Source: Colocasia esculenta (taxonomy: Eukaryota; Streptophyta; Magnoliopsida; Alismatales; Araceae). From it: a stretch of 64,000 bases of DNA. Below are positions 1 to 12,200 of the stretch, piece by piece. The stretch spans positions 620,001 to 684,000 of the forward strand of contig JACBKR010001157.1 of NCBI GenBank assembly GCA_014218235.1, given 5' to 3'. The position numbers and the translations under genes were made by a program. How positions within the stretch are numbered: position 1 is the stretch's first letter; each line of letters opens with the position of its first letter. The notes under the pieces are model-generated. The model ran no database searches. It was not told the DNA's origin and saw only the letters and a list, made by a program, of their open reading frames with translations.

Positions 1-392
1 TATTACGTACATATGTATATATGTATATAAGGAACCATCAAACCCTAGGAATTTTATATTCCAATTTTTTTCTTCTTTCTTCTTTACATTAATTAAGTGT
101 TATAAACCAAGTGCCTACAGCCGTCATCCGATTCAAAACTAAGATGGATGAGATGTCTGTATTCTGATTTTGCACTAGAGTAACACATGATCAACACACA
201 CCTTGCTGATATTAGAACTGGTGTGTAGGATTACGAGAATGTTTCTTTCTATCATATAAACGCATGCTGCTTGCCCACATTACTAATCACTGGATGTGCA
301 TGCATGTCTGAATGAAAGCTACCTAGCAGGGCCTAAAATTTGGCCGAGTATGTGTATATATATATCTTCTTTCCACCCACACAAGTCCAAAG
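1..392. other. Intergenic sequence downstream of the LBD gene
   Basis: AT-rich sequence with no coding region that I can support. It lies 3' of the minus-strand LBD gene and should hold its 3' UTR and polyadenylation site, but I could not place these. Confidence 0.5.
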
Positions 393-1468
393 TCATGAAT
401 GCTGGAGATAGGCAAAGGCTAGTGATTGGAGGTCCTCGTCCATATCCTGATAGGAAGATTTCCTCGCATTCATTTGCGTGTTGTTCATAGGATTCATGGC
501 ACACGAACCATCGCCACTGCCGTAGGAGAAGTGCTCATTAGCCATGTCTGCAGCGTACGCCATGGAAGGCTGCAGGCAAGTCAAATCAGCTGCCATTCTG
601 CTTCCGTAGTAAGACGTGTCCTCCCCGTTCACCGGCGGATTCGAGGCGAGGGGCAGCTGCAACAGCTTCACGTCGTCGTCGCCGCCATGGAAGCAGCCTT
701 GCAGTGCTTCTTGCTGGTAAAGTGAGAACCTGTTAGAAAGCTTGCCGCCGGTAGGATCTGCGGCTGCGGCAGAGACGCCGTTGGGGTGGCACTGGGCCGC
801 CTGTGACTTGATCAGGGACGCCAGCTGCGCCTGTAGATTGACGACCTACGGAGCCGACGGAAACAAACATAGATGTCAACCGGAGAATATTAAACAAAAC
901 GCTGCCTTCACCTGCAATGCAGGGAGCTGACACATCCCCATCCACAAGGACGTGACTATGTGAGTGTGACAGGTACCAACACTATGAGATGTTAAAGGCT
1001 GCTGCTACTAGTAGCTATCTGTTTGGTAAATAGACACGAAGACCAAGGATCGATGTAACAAGCTAGGCTGCTGGTCGCTAACTGTTTGATAAAATTCTCT
1101 CAGCATTTCAGTGAAGTTACTGCTGAGATCACGCGAGAAGATGTGACAAGCATGAGAGTAATGAATGGGGACGGAGTTGTCTCGCTCACCTGCTGTTGGA
1201 GGGCGAAGATGTGGGCGACGCAGCCGTAGACGGGGTCCTGCAGGCGTGCTTGTGCCTCGTAGGAGATGGTGACGGCGGCCTCGCAGCGGTCGGGGACGGG
1301 GAGGTGCATGAGGAGCTTGGAGACGTTGCTGGCTCCGAAGACCTTGTGGATGGCCGCGAAGTGGGCGGCGCCCTGCTCGTGGCAGAAGTAGGGCGCGAAG
1401 ACGCACCCCCTCACGCACTTCCTCCTCAGGAACTTGCAAGCTCCGCAAGGAGAACCAAAGCCGGTCAT
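393..1468 (-). CDS. LOB-domain (LBD) transcription factor, class I, LBD30/31-like
   Basis: Plant-specific nuclear DNA-binding protein of the LATERAL ORGAN BOUNDARIES family, which acts in organ boundary, lateral root or vascular programmes. Exon 1 is 1190-1468 and exon 2 is 393-845. The intron (846-1189, minus strand) starts GTGAGC and ends GTAG, in phase 0, giving about 243 residues. Seen directly: the C-block zinc-finger-like motif C8-x2-C11-x6-C18-x3-C22; the GAS block around residues 38-55 with HKVFGASN; and a leucine-zipper-like stretch spanning the exon junction ([12 protein letters not shown] then VVNLQAQL). The start at 1468 puts the C-block seven residues from the N-terminus, slightly short for the family but the only in-frame Met. 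Exon 2 encodes a variable tail ending in [10 protein letters not shown]. Wording of the LOB domain ([33 protein letters not shown]) recalls LBD30/31 more than LBD16/18, but orthology is inference. A GA-repeat lies in the probable 5' UTR. Confidence 0.93.
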
Positions 1469-1496
1469 CCTGTCCAGTGCTGGAAAGAGAGACCTA

Positions 1497-1517
1497 AAGA
1501 GAGAGAGAGAGAGAGAG
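1497..1517. repeat. GA microsatellite in the LBD 5' leader
   Basis: A short run of GA on the plus strand, read as CT on the LBD sense strand, about 30-50 bases upstream of the LBD start codon. GA/CT tracts in plant 5' leaders are known binding sites for BBR/BPC GAGA-factors; a regulatory role here is inference only. Confidence 0.5.
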
Positions 1518-1637
1518 CGCTGGTTTGTGTTTGCTGTTGGCTTGTTCTTTCCTCTTCTTCGAGCTCTTGTTCTAGCTCTCTTCTCTTCTACTCTTTTTCT
1601 CGTTTCTTCTGGTGCGGCCTAGGGCACCCCACCCACT

Positions 1638-1652
1638 AGGGTATATAAAGGG
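1638..1652 (-). promoter_or_regulatory. Possible TATA box of the LBD gene
   Basis: The stretch gtatataaagg on the plus strand reads TTTATATA on the minus strand, about 170 bases upstream of the LBD start codon. The distance suits a core promoter with a leader of roughly 140 bases. The motif would serve equally well as a plus-strand TATA box, so orientation is not settled. Confidence 0.3.
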
Positions 1653-2918
1653 CAGAGGGAGGGAGGCGAGTGTCACATATTAAGGAATAATTTATTCCCT
1701 CGTGTCCTCAGAATGGCCAACAAGCTGTGGTTTTTTCTCGTTCACATAACCCCTCCTTTCACCTCACCGGCTACATTTTTTTTTATTTTTAAGAAAAATC
1801 CCGTTCAAGAATCAATTCAAAGCGGCTTGCAAACGACGAGAAAAGGAAACACAAAAAGCTTGCCCATCTCTTTACTTGCTTGATCATTGGGTACTCGATC
1901 GACACTAGCTTGTTGCTACACATTGCCCGTCCTCCGACCATGCACCAACCTCGATCGAGCACGCCTTATGATACCTAGAGTGGGTTAAGACTCCCAAGTC
2001 CAACTGTGGGATGGACGTACAAAGGTTCACTGGTACAGGCGTGGACGTAACCCATTCTAGCAGGCATGTTCTGGCCCGTAAAGGGAACAAAAAGCCAGTG
2101 ACACAAGAACACACAATGTTTCGCTACATGGGGAACACGCCTTGAACGAGGACATTGTTGCTGCAACACTCGCGTCGTCGAGTACCATGCATCAGAGGCG
2201 AGGGCAAGTGGGACTTGGGATATTTTTACGGAAGCAGAAGCTAACCTCCTTTTGTTCTAATTAACTCCTCCTCCAGTGTAAATATGCAAGGCAATGATGG
2301 CAATTAACTGGAGTACTATAATCCACCAAATTTATAAGTATGAAGCAAGGTTAATCACAAGAGGAAGTGACCACTCCACCTCTCCGCTGCGGTTGCCGGA
2401 GACGGAGGAGAGGAAATTGGACCCCTTATTTACCCACCTTCGCAACCGTAGTACGTGCACTTGTTGGCCACTCACCCCCGTCTGTCCATGTAGCACACAC
2501 TATTTTAAAGCAGTCTTCATGCCATTCACAATAGTTTTTTAGACACCCATTACACATGTATGGAGATAGAGAAAGAGAGAGATGCGTTATTTTATGAATG
2601 CCCATATAGTTTAAAATGCAGGGAAACAACTCAACTACCTCCACTGTTGCCTTTTCCCGCAGAGCTATCTCACCAAGTGCAAGTGCATGCATCACTTCCT
2701 ACCTCTTTTTACCCTAATAAATAACAGAGAGGAGAACAGGCTATCTCACCAAGTGCATGTACGCCCCATTTCACCGAGCACTACCGTCACCATTCTCAAG
2801 GACCATTACTGCCTCCATGATCATTTCCGATCAGTAGTACTTGACCCGGAGTACTCCTCAACGTTAGTTAGTTAAACAGACCCTCAAGTCTCTAAATGGT
2901 GCGTACCTTTTCCTCCAG
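1653..2918. other. Probable upstream region of the LBD gene, no gene seen
   Basis: Mixed-composition sequence upstream of the minus-strand LBD gene. It contains only short ORFs without recognisable domains. It probably includes regulatory DNA of that gene; I could not name individual sites with confidence. Confidence 0.4.
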
Positions 2919-2927
2919 TTTCATCAC

Positions 2928-3114
2928 GAGAAATACTTGGTGCATATCAAGGTGTGTACTAACGTGGGCACATTCATTAGGGGTGTGCTATTTGACCTTG
3001 AAGTTGGGAAAAAATTGAGATAGGAGACATTATAATCCCTCCAAGACCAAATGGCACACCTCTAGTGGATGTGCCCAACTTAGTGCACACCTTGACGTGC
3101 GCTAAGTATTTCTC
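2928..3114. mobile_element. Mutator-type MITE with perfect 9-bp target duplication
   Basis: A 187-bp foldback element. It begins GAGAAATACTT and ends AAGTATTTCTC, an 11-bp perfect terminal inverted repeat. Inversion continues imperfectly over about 75 bases of each half. It is flanked on both sides by the same nine bases, TTTCATCAC (2919-2927 and 3115-3123). A 9-bp target duplication is characteristic of the Mutator/MULE superfamily. There is no coding capacity, so it is non-autonomous. Two apparent relatives lie at 57132-57324 and 58355-58504. Confidence 0.85.
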
Positions 3115-3123
3115 TTTCATCAC

Positions 3124-3837
3124 ATCATCCTTCTTATAATTAAATGGCATCTCTTCATCCTAGGAATCTGCACAGCTCGAAAACTGTCCTTTTTTTATTC
3201 GAACCTAAAAAGCGTAAAAAAAAAACCTAATTTTCACCAACCTAACTTTCAATTGCCCTATTCTTTTTACGAGAGAGATGCTCGTATATATATACCTCAT
3301 CTCATCACATCTTTCAAATATAGTTGCTTTCTGTACGACTAAAATTTTAAATAGGAAAAGGGTGGCATAGCAGCTCAGACGAAATATAGAACTATCTATC
3401 CACCAAACGATGCCGTCCAAGCATCAGCAACAACGACAGGAACAAGTTTAATTTCCAAACTCCCAAATGAGGGGCTAATTTTTTTTTCTTTTTTTTTTCT
3501 TTAGTTTCATATATGTGCGAATTTGAATCATCAACAAATAAAACAAGGCCGGGAAATTGGTGGGTCTTTGGCATCAAATTCCTGACCACGTGACGGTGAA
3601 GGGAAAGATGGTGGCCGGTGGCGTCAAGAGCCCATCAAATCAGGAGGCCCACGAGCCCCGGGATGCGCGTGCAGGGGGGAATATTTTTATGGGTGCAAAT
3701 GGGCTTCCGTTGGGGCCCACCTCAAATGTTAGCCCACTGCAAGGGACATGCTACAGTATCTCCAGCAGTTCCCTGGGTCAGCTGTGCTTGTATCTTTCTA
3801 ACTTATTTAAATCTCACATGGATGGGCAAAGAATTTG

Positions 3838-3896
<59 letters not shown>

Positions 3897-5270
3897 AACA
3901 TAAAAGACAATGTCTGTGTGGGGAAAAGTGGGCGTTGTTATGTGTCAGGGAAAGGGATAAAAACCTTGGAATGAGAGAAAAGGAGACGATAGCAGACACC
4001 GAGGGAACGCTTGATGTTGGGAGATAATAATTGGAGACTTAATTTATAAAGCCTAGGGATTTAATCCACAATGCTAAATGACCATTAGATTAAAGCCCCC
4101 AGTACTCTAATTGCCCCTCTCTCAAAAGTGCTTTTGCTTTTAGTTCAGGTGGCCATGTTCTTCCCCAACTGTAAACCTAGGGTAAAGGGCCCACTCAGAT
4201 TGAGTTCAAAGTTAAAACCTTGCGGAGCCTATATATGATCAACCAAATGCTTTGATCCTACACCCAAGTACTTTAGTTTCCCAAATGAGAAAGGCTCATC
4301 TCAATTGGATTGATAAGAATTAATTTGATCGAAAAACATCACAATATCTACGTAAATGTTGAAGTGATATGAGAGTGCTGGTTATATAATAGCGATAGTT
4401 AGTGGTAATAATAATGACTAATGATGATGATAGACATAAAAACACGTCTATAACTTTTCAAATTTATTATCTGACTTATATTTCTCTCTCTTTTTTGAAG
4501 AAAAAATATAATACAATAACACTAAAATCTATACGGAGTACGAGAGACTTAAGACTCCATCTCAACAAATGCCTAATGCACAGTGTCCCTTTTTTTTTTT
4601 TAAACTCTGTCAAACTTTAGGCTCACATTTCTGAAAGAATAAATTTTGAGCCGAATAAATTCCAATTTTATTTTCGTTTCCCTTGAAAACACAAACTAAA
4701 TCCGCAGGGATCAATGGAGGTCGGTGAGGATCTATCCTTGTCCTAACATAACGTGAGTAATCTTCCATGTACAATGTTTAATTCGTTTCAACTTGCATGT
4801 TAAGGGATCGCCCATTAAGTATGCTAATGTTTCAAGCAAACACCCTGTTTGGACTCGAGCCTCTAACTCCTCTCCTTCTTGTCCCATCAATATCTCCATT
4901 CTGCCTACAAATAAGAGACTTGAGCCAACTTTTTATTTAGAAAAAAGTTATGCTAATGTTTTCCTCCCTTGGTCGATCATCCTCCACAAGTGTTCAAAAT
5001 GAAGCATCTAACGTGGCGCTTTACTGTTTTCATTCAGCATAAGTATTCGACAGAACTTCACTTCGGATATTTCAAATTACTGATCATGGGGTTCTTGTCT
5101 GCAGTAGTCTCGAGTTCGAGATGGTTGTTTGACAGTAAGTTTGGTCATTTAGTGTATGCATGTGTGCTAGGTATCAAACAGATTCTAGAGATCGTGGACA
5201 AGCCCTTAAATGTCGAGTACCGGACGAAGAGACTAGAGTAGCACTGCACTAGGAATAGCACAGGTGCCAA
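3124..5270. other. Intergenic AT-rich sequence with a GA microsatellite
   Basis: No gene seen. The main landmark is a long GA dinucleotide run, listed separately. Open frames crossing it encode only Glu-Arg or Ser-Leu repeats. Confidence 0.5.
3839..3894. repeat. (GA)n microsatellite, about 27 repeats
   Basis: An uninterrupted GA dinucleotide run of roughly 55 bases. It makes spurious long ORFs on both strands. Confidence 0.95.
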
Positions 5271-6500
5271 GAAAACCGAGTCGCAGCGCAAGCAGAACGT
5301 TAAAACCTATCGCCAGTCCCTCTCGGTCAGAGAGGTGACGCAGCGATGCGTCGCGACCAGATCGCGACGATCCTGCCTGTCGCGACAAGAAACCAGAAGG
5401 CGACCCTTGAGCCCGTCGCGATAAGAACGCGATGGCTGAGGGCGCCGCAACAAGCCTGCTTCATCTGAACACGACACGTACCCCGTCGTGATGCTATCGT
5501 GACGGGGACAGAGGTCGCGTTCCGACAGAACCCCGAACTCCTGGACGCCGCCACGTACCCCGTCGCGTTTGCTAGACGCGGGGGGGTGGGGGGGGGGGCT
5601 GGGGCACGTTCAATAGAACGTGACGCAACGATATGTCGTGACCTGGTCATGACAGGGAACCCATCGCGACCACAGCCGAGTGCCAAGAACAGGGCATCTC
5701 CTACCACCCTAATGCACCAAAATGAATACAACACGGGGAGGGGATCATGGAGACGATGGAAAATAGTTACCAACATCCAAACCACCCCAAACCACCCACA
5801 TGCATGCAAGGGAAATCCAACTACACTCACATAACCTCACCTGCATCATGAACCCTCATTATAATCCATACACCCCAAGCATGATTCACGCATCACAGAG
5901 CCATCCACATGAAATCCAGTACACAATGCACATCCTATTCGTGGAGTCTAGGCTTGGAGAAGGGGTTTGGCCCTAGCATGGTAGAACTAGGGGATGGTTT
6001 GGGGGTCCCTACCCCAATGTGAAGATCCACCCAATTAGGGCCATCTTATAGGATTGCACCCCTCCACCTCCGAGCTCCAACGCTCCACGATCCGCCTCCC
6101 ACAAGCCGAGATCGCCCTTCACATGCCGATGGAGAGGAGGATCCCCAACGAACACCATAGAAAAGTGGAGAAGATAGTGAGAGGGAGAACACCAATCTCA
6201 CACAATGCCAACCTGAGCACAACCATGCAAAGCAATCACAACACTTACCCAAGGTCAGGACAACAATCTCCCTCCCAAGTTCCTCACGGAGCAACAAGAC
6301 ACAGTAGAATCGCCAGAGAGGAAGAACACAGGCAAAAGGAGCAAATGGTGGCTCTGCTCTCGGGCTGAAGCACTTAAACATAGATGTTGGGAACGCGACG
6401 AACCTGGCCATCGCATTACCAATGCTAACGCGACACCCACCTGCGTTGCGATCTGGAGCAGTCAGCCAGTGAACCCACCAATCGACGTGCATGCAAACCT
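5270..6500. mobile_element. LTR-retrotransposon-like remnant with CpG-rich GTCGCGAC words
   Basis: A GC-rich island in AT-rich DNA. Between about 5280 and 5660 it repeats words such as cgtcgcgac, gtcgcgat and tcgtgacg many times in both orientations, and similar words recur near 6390-6520. The same vocabulary occurs inside the LTRs at 14.70-15.06 and 55.80-55.94 kb, so I infer a related LTR fragment. No gag-pol coding sequence is visible. A G-run (5579-5600) lies in the middle. Element boundaries are not defined. Confidence 0.4.
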
Positions 6501-6532
6501 GACAGCAAGAACACGACGGCCAACTATGTCAC

Positions 6533-6960
6533 TGTAACGACCCTCCTTATACCGGCACGGATATACCATCCCACATCGATATAGAGAGCATCGCTACAGT
6601 GGGACATGTACCCAACACATGTACAATAGACTGAAACGTACATAAATATAACACATAACAGCGGAATAGAAAGAACTGGAAATAAATCTCTTATTCCATC
6701 ATCCACATTTATACACAGTTTATATAGTATAAAGGAACTAACTATTTCATAGCTGGGAAATTTAACAAATTACATTGTCCACCTCCTGCAAATAAAATGA
6801 AGTACATAACTCAAATGTAATACAAATCTCCCTTTATTACATACTATGAAAGGAAATACAACGTCACTAGCTCCACAAGTAATCTCCTACTCCCTCTCCG
6901 AGTCACTCCTAACAGTCTCCTCGGAAGAGGTAGAGACACCAACACCTGTACGCCGAAGCA
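6533..6960 (-). mobile_element. Probable Ty3/gypsy-type LTR end, minus orientation
   Basis: The plus-strand left edge reads TGTAACGACCC, so on the minus strand the element ends GGGTCGTTACA, an LTR ending resembling the GGGGACGTGACA end of the LTR at 54.2 kb. The first few hundred bases inward contain an AT-rich, polyadenylation-like zone, as in the other LTRs of this window. The 5' boundary is not recognisable. Confidence 0.35.
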
Positions 6961-8876
6961 CGAGTGAGTCCAAAGACTCAGCAAGTAACTTCCATTCACA
7001 CTAGGCATACATACATCACATGGCTAATTGCATTTTTCATAACACAGCTATTACATATAGCATGGATTAGTTAATTAACTAAAGGAAAAACCTAAACATG
7101 ATAATTCTACATTTACAACACATGATACTTGATTTATATTTTAATTTACAAAATTTAAATCTATCACATGTTTTCTACGCATTCTTTAATATAGAATCAA
7201 ATTTTACATTTCATTACATGTATGTTGCAACATAATAGCAATTATGTATAGAGTTTTTTTTTTTTTTACTCAAATAGATACCTTTTAGGGAAGGCAGGAG
7301 AGCGCTCCCCTCTTCAGGGAAGAGGAGAGTTGGTCGCTCCACCACCCATCACCTAGAAAGGAGATTTTATTAACTAGAAAATAAATAGTACAAAAGAATC
7401 CTAGGGCCTGATGGAGGGGCAGCCTATCTTATCAAGACGATAGGGCTAAAAAAAAAATATTACACCTGATTGGCATTTTCACTTTCCATGTCGTATCGGC
7501 CGTGACAAATTTTTGGTTGAATGGTACGTTATATCGATCGTTTGATTGAAAATTTAAAACTGGTCAATTATTTTTTCTCTTTTTGAAGATCAAGTAGATC
7601 TTGAGAATTGATCATCCGATAAAAAAAATCGATCGACCGATCGGAAAAAATTAAAAGAGGGGTGACCCGACCATGTTAGGATTCGTAAAACTCTTGACAC
7701 AGGACGATACAGTCATGTTATTAGGTGGCAAATCTTGTTTTATAATCATAAGGACAAAAGAACTTTATGTGTCTTCGTCGAGAGAACTATGGACAAGTTC
7801 GGCAACGATGTTTAGTAAGTTCTCCCGGACAAATAGAAATGCCAAGGAATAGAAGAACCCCACACACTCACACAGGTGCTTTAGTTCTAACTTCAATTGC
7901 AAGGCGCGTGTAGGTGCTGACAACCAATCCATCCACATCACTAGAGCTCAGAATTAGACAACAAAAAGGAAAGGGAGAAGTCCAGCGTGGATGCTCGGAG
8001 CACCGAATTTAATCCATCCGTAAAAGCTAGCAAATGGGTTCTCAAAATACCACTCTCATGAACTTTTAAGGAAAAGAAAAGGGTCGAGTACTTTTTGAGA
8101 TATATTTCGTTTCGGATGATTTAAAAATGGGTCATAATTTATGCAGTGTAGTTTCTCAAAAAAATGCACACTGACAACTTCTATGCGTCGATCATAGTCT
8201 CATCTTTACCAAGTGCTCACACCTACCATTTGAATAATCAAGAGAACTAGAATATGTTTCCATTACGCCGTCGTCATGGTTCGAATTCTCTTTATTTTAA
8301 ATGAAAAAAAAACTATAGTTTTACTTTTCCTTCAACCCAGAGATCATGCTAACGGGCGTGTTCTCCTCTTCTTCCTCCGTAAATTCTATGAAACATGGAT
8401 GATGCATGCTTACAGCTGTTTTCTTGCTCCGCTTGCTGACTAATCCGGACTGTGAGCATCCAGTTGATGTGGATTCGAGATGTCACCTTTGCAAAAAAGG
8501 TCATTTGACTATTGTTTGCTGGACGAGTCAGTTACATTAATCTTGGACCCTTACTTACGGTGTTGATTCAGACCAAGATCAACTATAGCAGACAGCTAGT
8601 TTAGCACCTCTCAGATACAGATTTGATTCTTAACTTGTCGATGATGCTAATTGTGGCCCCCCTGCACAAGGAGGAGACAAATTATGATATGTTGATCATA
8701 TTATGAGTAAACAACCCCCGGCTTTTCTTTTGCTCAGCAGTCACGTTAGGTAGACGCGGTTTCCCGTCGAATGTTGAGAGATAAAAAGCTCCAATGCGAC
8801 TTCTATCTTTGAAATGGGAATGAGAGAATCCATAGAGTATGTATTTATTTATTTCTTGCAATAGTGAGCAAATGAG
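6961..8876. other. Intergenic AT-rich sequence
   Basis: No coding region supported. About 7480-7660 resembles 48520-48760 (shared tatcgatcg and ctctttttgaagatca-type words) and is probably an old dispersed repeat. The remainder is unclassified. Confidence 0.4.
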
Positions 8877-8892
8877 GAGGTATGCACAAGAG

Positions 8893-9150
8893 GATCTCGG
8901 TTGGGTCGATCGGTTAGAACTTTTGTTTAAAAATAAGAGATCCCGAATTCGATTCCTGAGGGAGGCTTATCTGATCTACATGTAGTTTTCGAGGTGTGTA
9001 GATTCGGAATTTTTTCGGTCAAGTGGGGTAAGAGCAATACGGGTACACAAAAAGTAGGAGCTGCCAAGTTCTGATCTTGGAGTTCACGAACATTAATCTC
9101 TGAACCCACAAAATCACACGGGGCGGGGGTTCTTCGTTATCAAAAAAAAA
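8893..9150 (+). mobile_element. tRNA-derived SINE with 16-bp target duplication
   Basis: A 258-bp element with a tRNA-like head. An A-box-like GATCGGTTAGA follows the 5' end, and about 30 bases later comes a B-box-like GAATTCGATTCC. A non-tRNA body follows, ending in a run of nine A. It is flanked by gaggtatgcacaagag (8877-8892) and gaggcatgcacaagag (9151-9166), 16 bases with one mismatch. The internal promoter boxes, A tail and long target duplication are the defining SINE features. It has no coding capacity and would have been mobilised by a LINE. It is not a functional tRNA gene because no cloverleaf with an acceptor stem can be formed. Confidence 0.8.
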
Positions 9151-9180
9151 GAGGCATGCACAAGAGACTAATAGGTTGAT

Positions 9181-9185
<5 letters not shown>

Positions 9186-9228
<43 letters not shown>
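9186..9228. repeat. (GA)n microsatellite
   Basis: An uninterrupted GA run of about 42 bases shortly after the SINE. Confidence 0.95.
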
Positions 9229-9229
<1 letters not shown>

Positions 9230-12200
9230 CCTGCATGCCATGAGACCACCTGAGTGGGGAATTCTTCAGCATGCATGATCTCTTAGCACGACCTACAAAT
9301 GCTGTCAATCAAGAAGGGAGGTGATAGGGCTGCAAGGAACGCAATCATGGAAGGATGATGAGTCCAGAAAGTGGTCAAATTTGGCTTGTCTATACAAAGA
9401 ATATGCAGACGCGCAGGTGGTGTAAGTGAGACGATGAAATTAATTAAGGGCCCTGAAAGACCGGTCAAACTGGGAAGCCCCAGATGTGGGACCGCCACAC
9501 GTGTTGAGATGATCGCCAAATTTTAGGGTTTCTTAGCCTGCCCTCCATCGAAGTAACCTCGCCAGTCCAAGGGAGAACAAAATTGGACACCACATAAGCA
9601 ACCTGCAAGATTTGGTGGCAGTCCAGACGAGCTCCAAAGAGTATGTCATATATGTCATCTCATCAAGACAAATCCTGTGCAGCTGAATACATCAAGTGTA
9701 GATTATTTTTCCTTGTCTCCGGTTCTATTAATATCTTGTTTTGTTAGCTTATGCAGCTGGCTCCTCTCCTTAACTGTGTCCCTATACGTCTGTGGGATTG
9801 ACAAGAACCTTAAATTATATATATCAATATTTAGACCGAAGTTTAGGTTCCAAGTCCCTTTCTCGCCAACTCAAAACACCCAAGTGGGTCACAGTCGGGG
9901 TTTCTCTTTAACTCCTATAGAACCGTGTGCAGAGTCCTCAGCTTCTGAGGGCTAGCATGGCACCAAGAGACACACAGTGCAACACAGTTTCTAATGTCCC
10001 ACGGTCTTCGGACACGGTGGGACAGCTTCGTTTTCCATCCCACGTATGGCTAGTTCTTTAGTAGCAATTTTAATGGGGACTTGTCTTGGTCACGCATCGA
10101 CGTGATGCCCATGTGTCCTTGGATTTGCAGGCAGATTTTCCAAGCTTAGGCCCGCATTAGTGACGTATAATCACATATACATATATATAATGTCTATTTA
10201 GCTAACCCTACGACAAGGAAAGGTCGTCAATTCAGAAATCCCTTCGGTATATACAATACAGTCCATGAGAGAGAGAGAGAGAGAGAGATGTTGATACTGC
10301 AGTGTTGCCGCTCCTGTTGTTACTTCTTCGTTACACCAAGAGCAACTTCCGACGAGGCATCCAAAGACCTGATCTTGTTGTACAGCTGGAGAAGTATAGA
10401 GAACAGGAGAACAAGCACTAGGGGCATTGATATAGGGTATTTGACTAACGCTGCGTGTTCGTTTTCCATGACAGCTCCTGTCCATGCCGACGAACATGAA
10501 CTTTGGGATATGTTTGGCTGCTTGTTCACGAAACGCGTTAGGCAGGACGCATGAGGCGATCGGCGAATGAAGGAGGCGGAAACGATGAGGGGAAGGATGA
10601 CAACACCCATGGCTATATAGCTACTGTAACGATGGGCACGGTACAGATTGATGCTTAAATTCGAACAGCTTCGAGGGAGAAATGGCTGGTACAGGATTTG
10701 TGGGGATCAGCTGATCGAGTGATAGGTCACGGGAAGCTCCGCAGCAGCTGCGACTGCACGCGAGCGGGACTAGCTTGTAGACAGTGATTGCCGCCGACAT
10801 ATATGGAATTTACATATTGTTGAAGACGGCGACCATTCGTTGCATCGATCAGCTCACCCCGTGTTGCTTTCTGATGTTGATATGTGTAGCTGGATAGCTG
10901 GAATTGAGCACTTGCATGAACCCGTTCTAACTAGAGTATATTACAACTCAATTTCATGCCTTGGGTTCAAACTTTCAGTCACATATTATATAAAAAAGAA
11001 TTATATATATTTATTTCAAAACTTAAAGCATGCATGGTGGAACAACGTATTACATTAGAACGGTGCCCTTCCATGTGCATGACGTTTTAAGCTTCATCTC
11101 TACTGTGACAGAGTGGCACCCATCAGATCCTAACTACGACGTTTCGACACCGTATTAATAATTCAAAATTTCAGGGCACGGAGTGAAGAAAGATCCAACT
11201 AGATCTTCTAAGCATTTTCTATCCTATCACATTGCTACCGGTGATATATATATATATAGTTTCAGCATTGGGTTGTGGTACTCGAGGGGGTTACTAAAGG
11301 AGTTTGAAGGGATGGAGATTATGAGTAAAAATAAAGAGTGATACTTGCATACTCTCGTTTGTTGTGACACCAGGATGCTTAACAATTTTTTTTTATTTCT
11401 AAAAATATAATTTTGATGATCGAATCTTGATCTCAATGTCACGGCCATTGATCAAAATTTTCATCAGTTGCCCAAAATGAGACTTGCTGCATGGCAAGAT
11501 GCGTAAGACCTTTGGATGATTAATGTAGAGATAAGTCCCGCCCCTTCAACATTCATGTCATGAGTAATGGGATATATATATGTCAAAAATAATGGCACAT
11601 CAAAATCCAGTAGACGGTAACCCAAAAGCTCATCCTGTAGAACGGTTATTGTTAATGGGCCTAACTCTGTAGGAGGCGCATGTGATGGCCCTTGCCATTT
11701 CACAACGGGCCGGGCCCGGCCCATTGGGCCTAGCCAATGTTGGTTCACCCTACTCTTCTGAAGAAGATGTAGGCCCAGATCAATGGCCCACCCTAAGACC
11801 GAACGCCCTCAGTGTCCCCATAAGCTGATGAAGCCAAATAGGCTTATACGGACCTCACTGGGCGCTGAAGCCAAGTGCTTCGTGGGACTTGGATGGGTGC
11901 CCTTAAAATTCTATATAAATGGCACATTCTTCTATATATGTAGCACCTCATTTTAAGAAAATAAAGGTTTTTTTCTTCCTTGATATATGCCCCCTATGAA
12001 TCTTGTATATGACGGCTAGAAGGCAATGATATGTGTCATTAAACATCTGTGAGACAATTCATTCCTCATCAGTTCAAAACGAAGGAATCCAATTTACGTT
12101 TGTGAAAGTATCCAATGTCTTACAGAGACACAGTGTACGCATTCATACTAAGCACATTCAAATCTTAAGCTCGTCACGCTCATTAAAAATTTAAAGAAAT

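Noticed and set aside
5327..5830. 167-codon minus-strand ORF
   Set aside because: Lies in the CpG-rich LTR-like island and has no recognisable domain; stop-poor because of composition.
8905..8960. Possible tRNA gene (A and B boxes present)
   Set aside because: No acceptor or anticodon stem can be formed, and the segment is the head of a SINE with an A tail and target duplication.
10320..10610. 96-codon minus-strand ORF with two hydrophobic stretches, possible secreted or membrane peptide
   Set aside because: No conserved motif, poor codon pattern, and no promoter or splice context that I could support.
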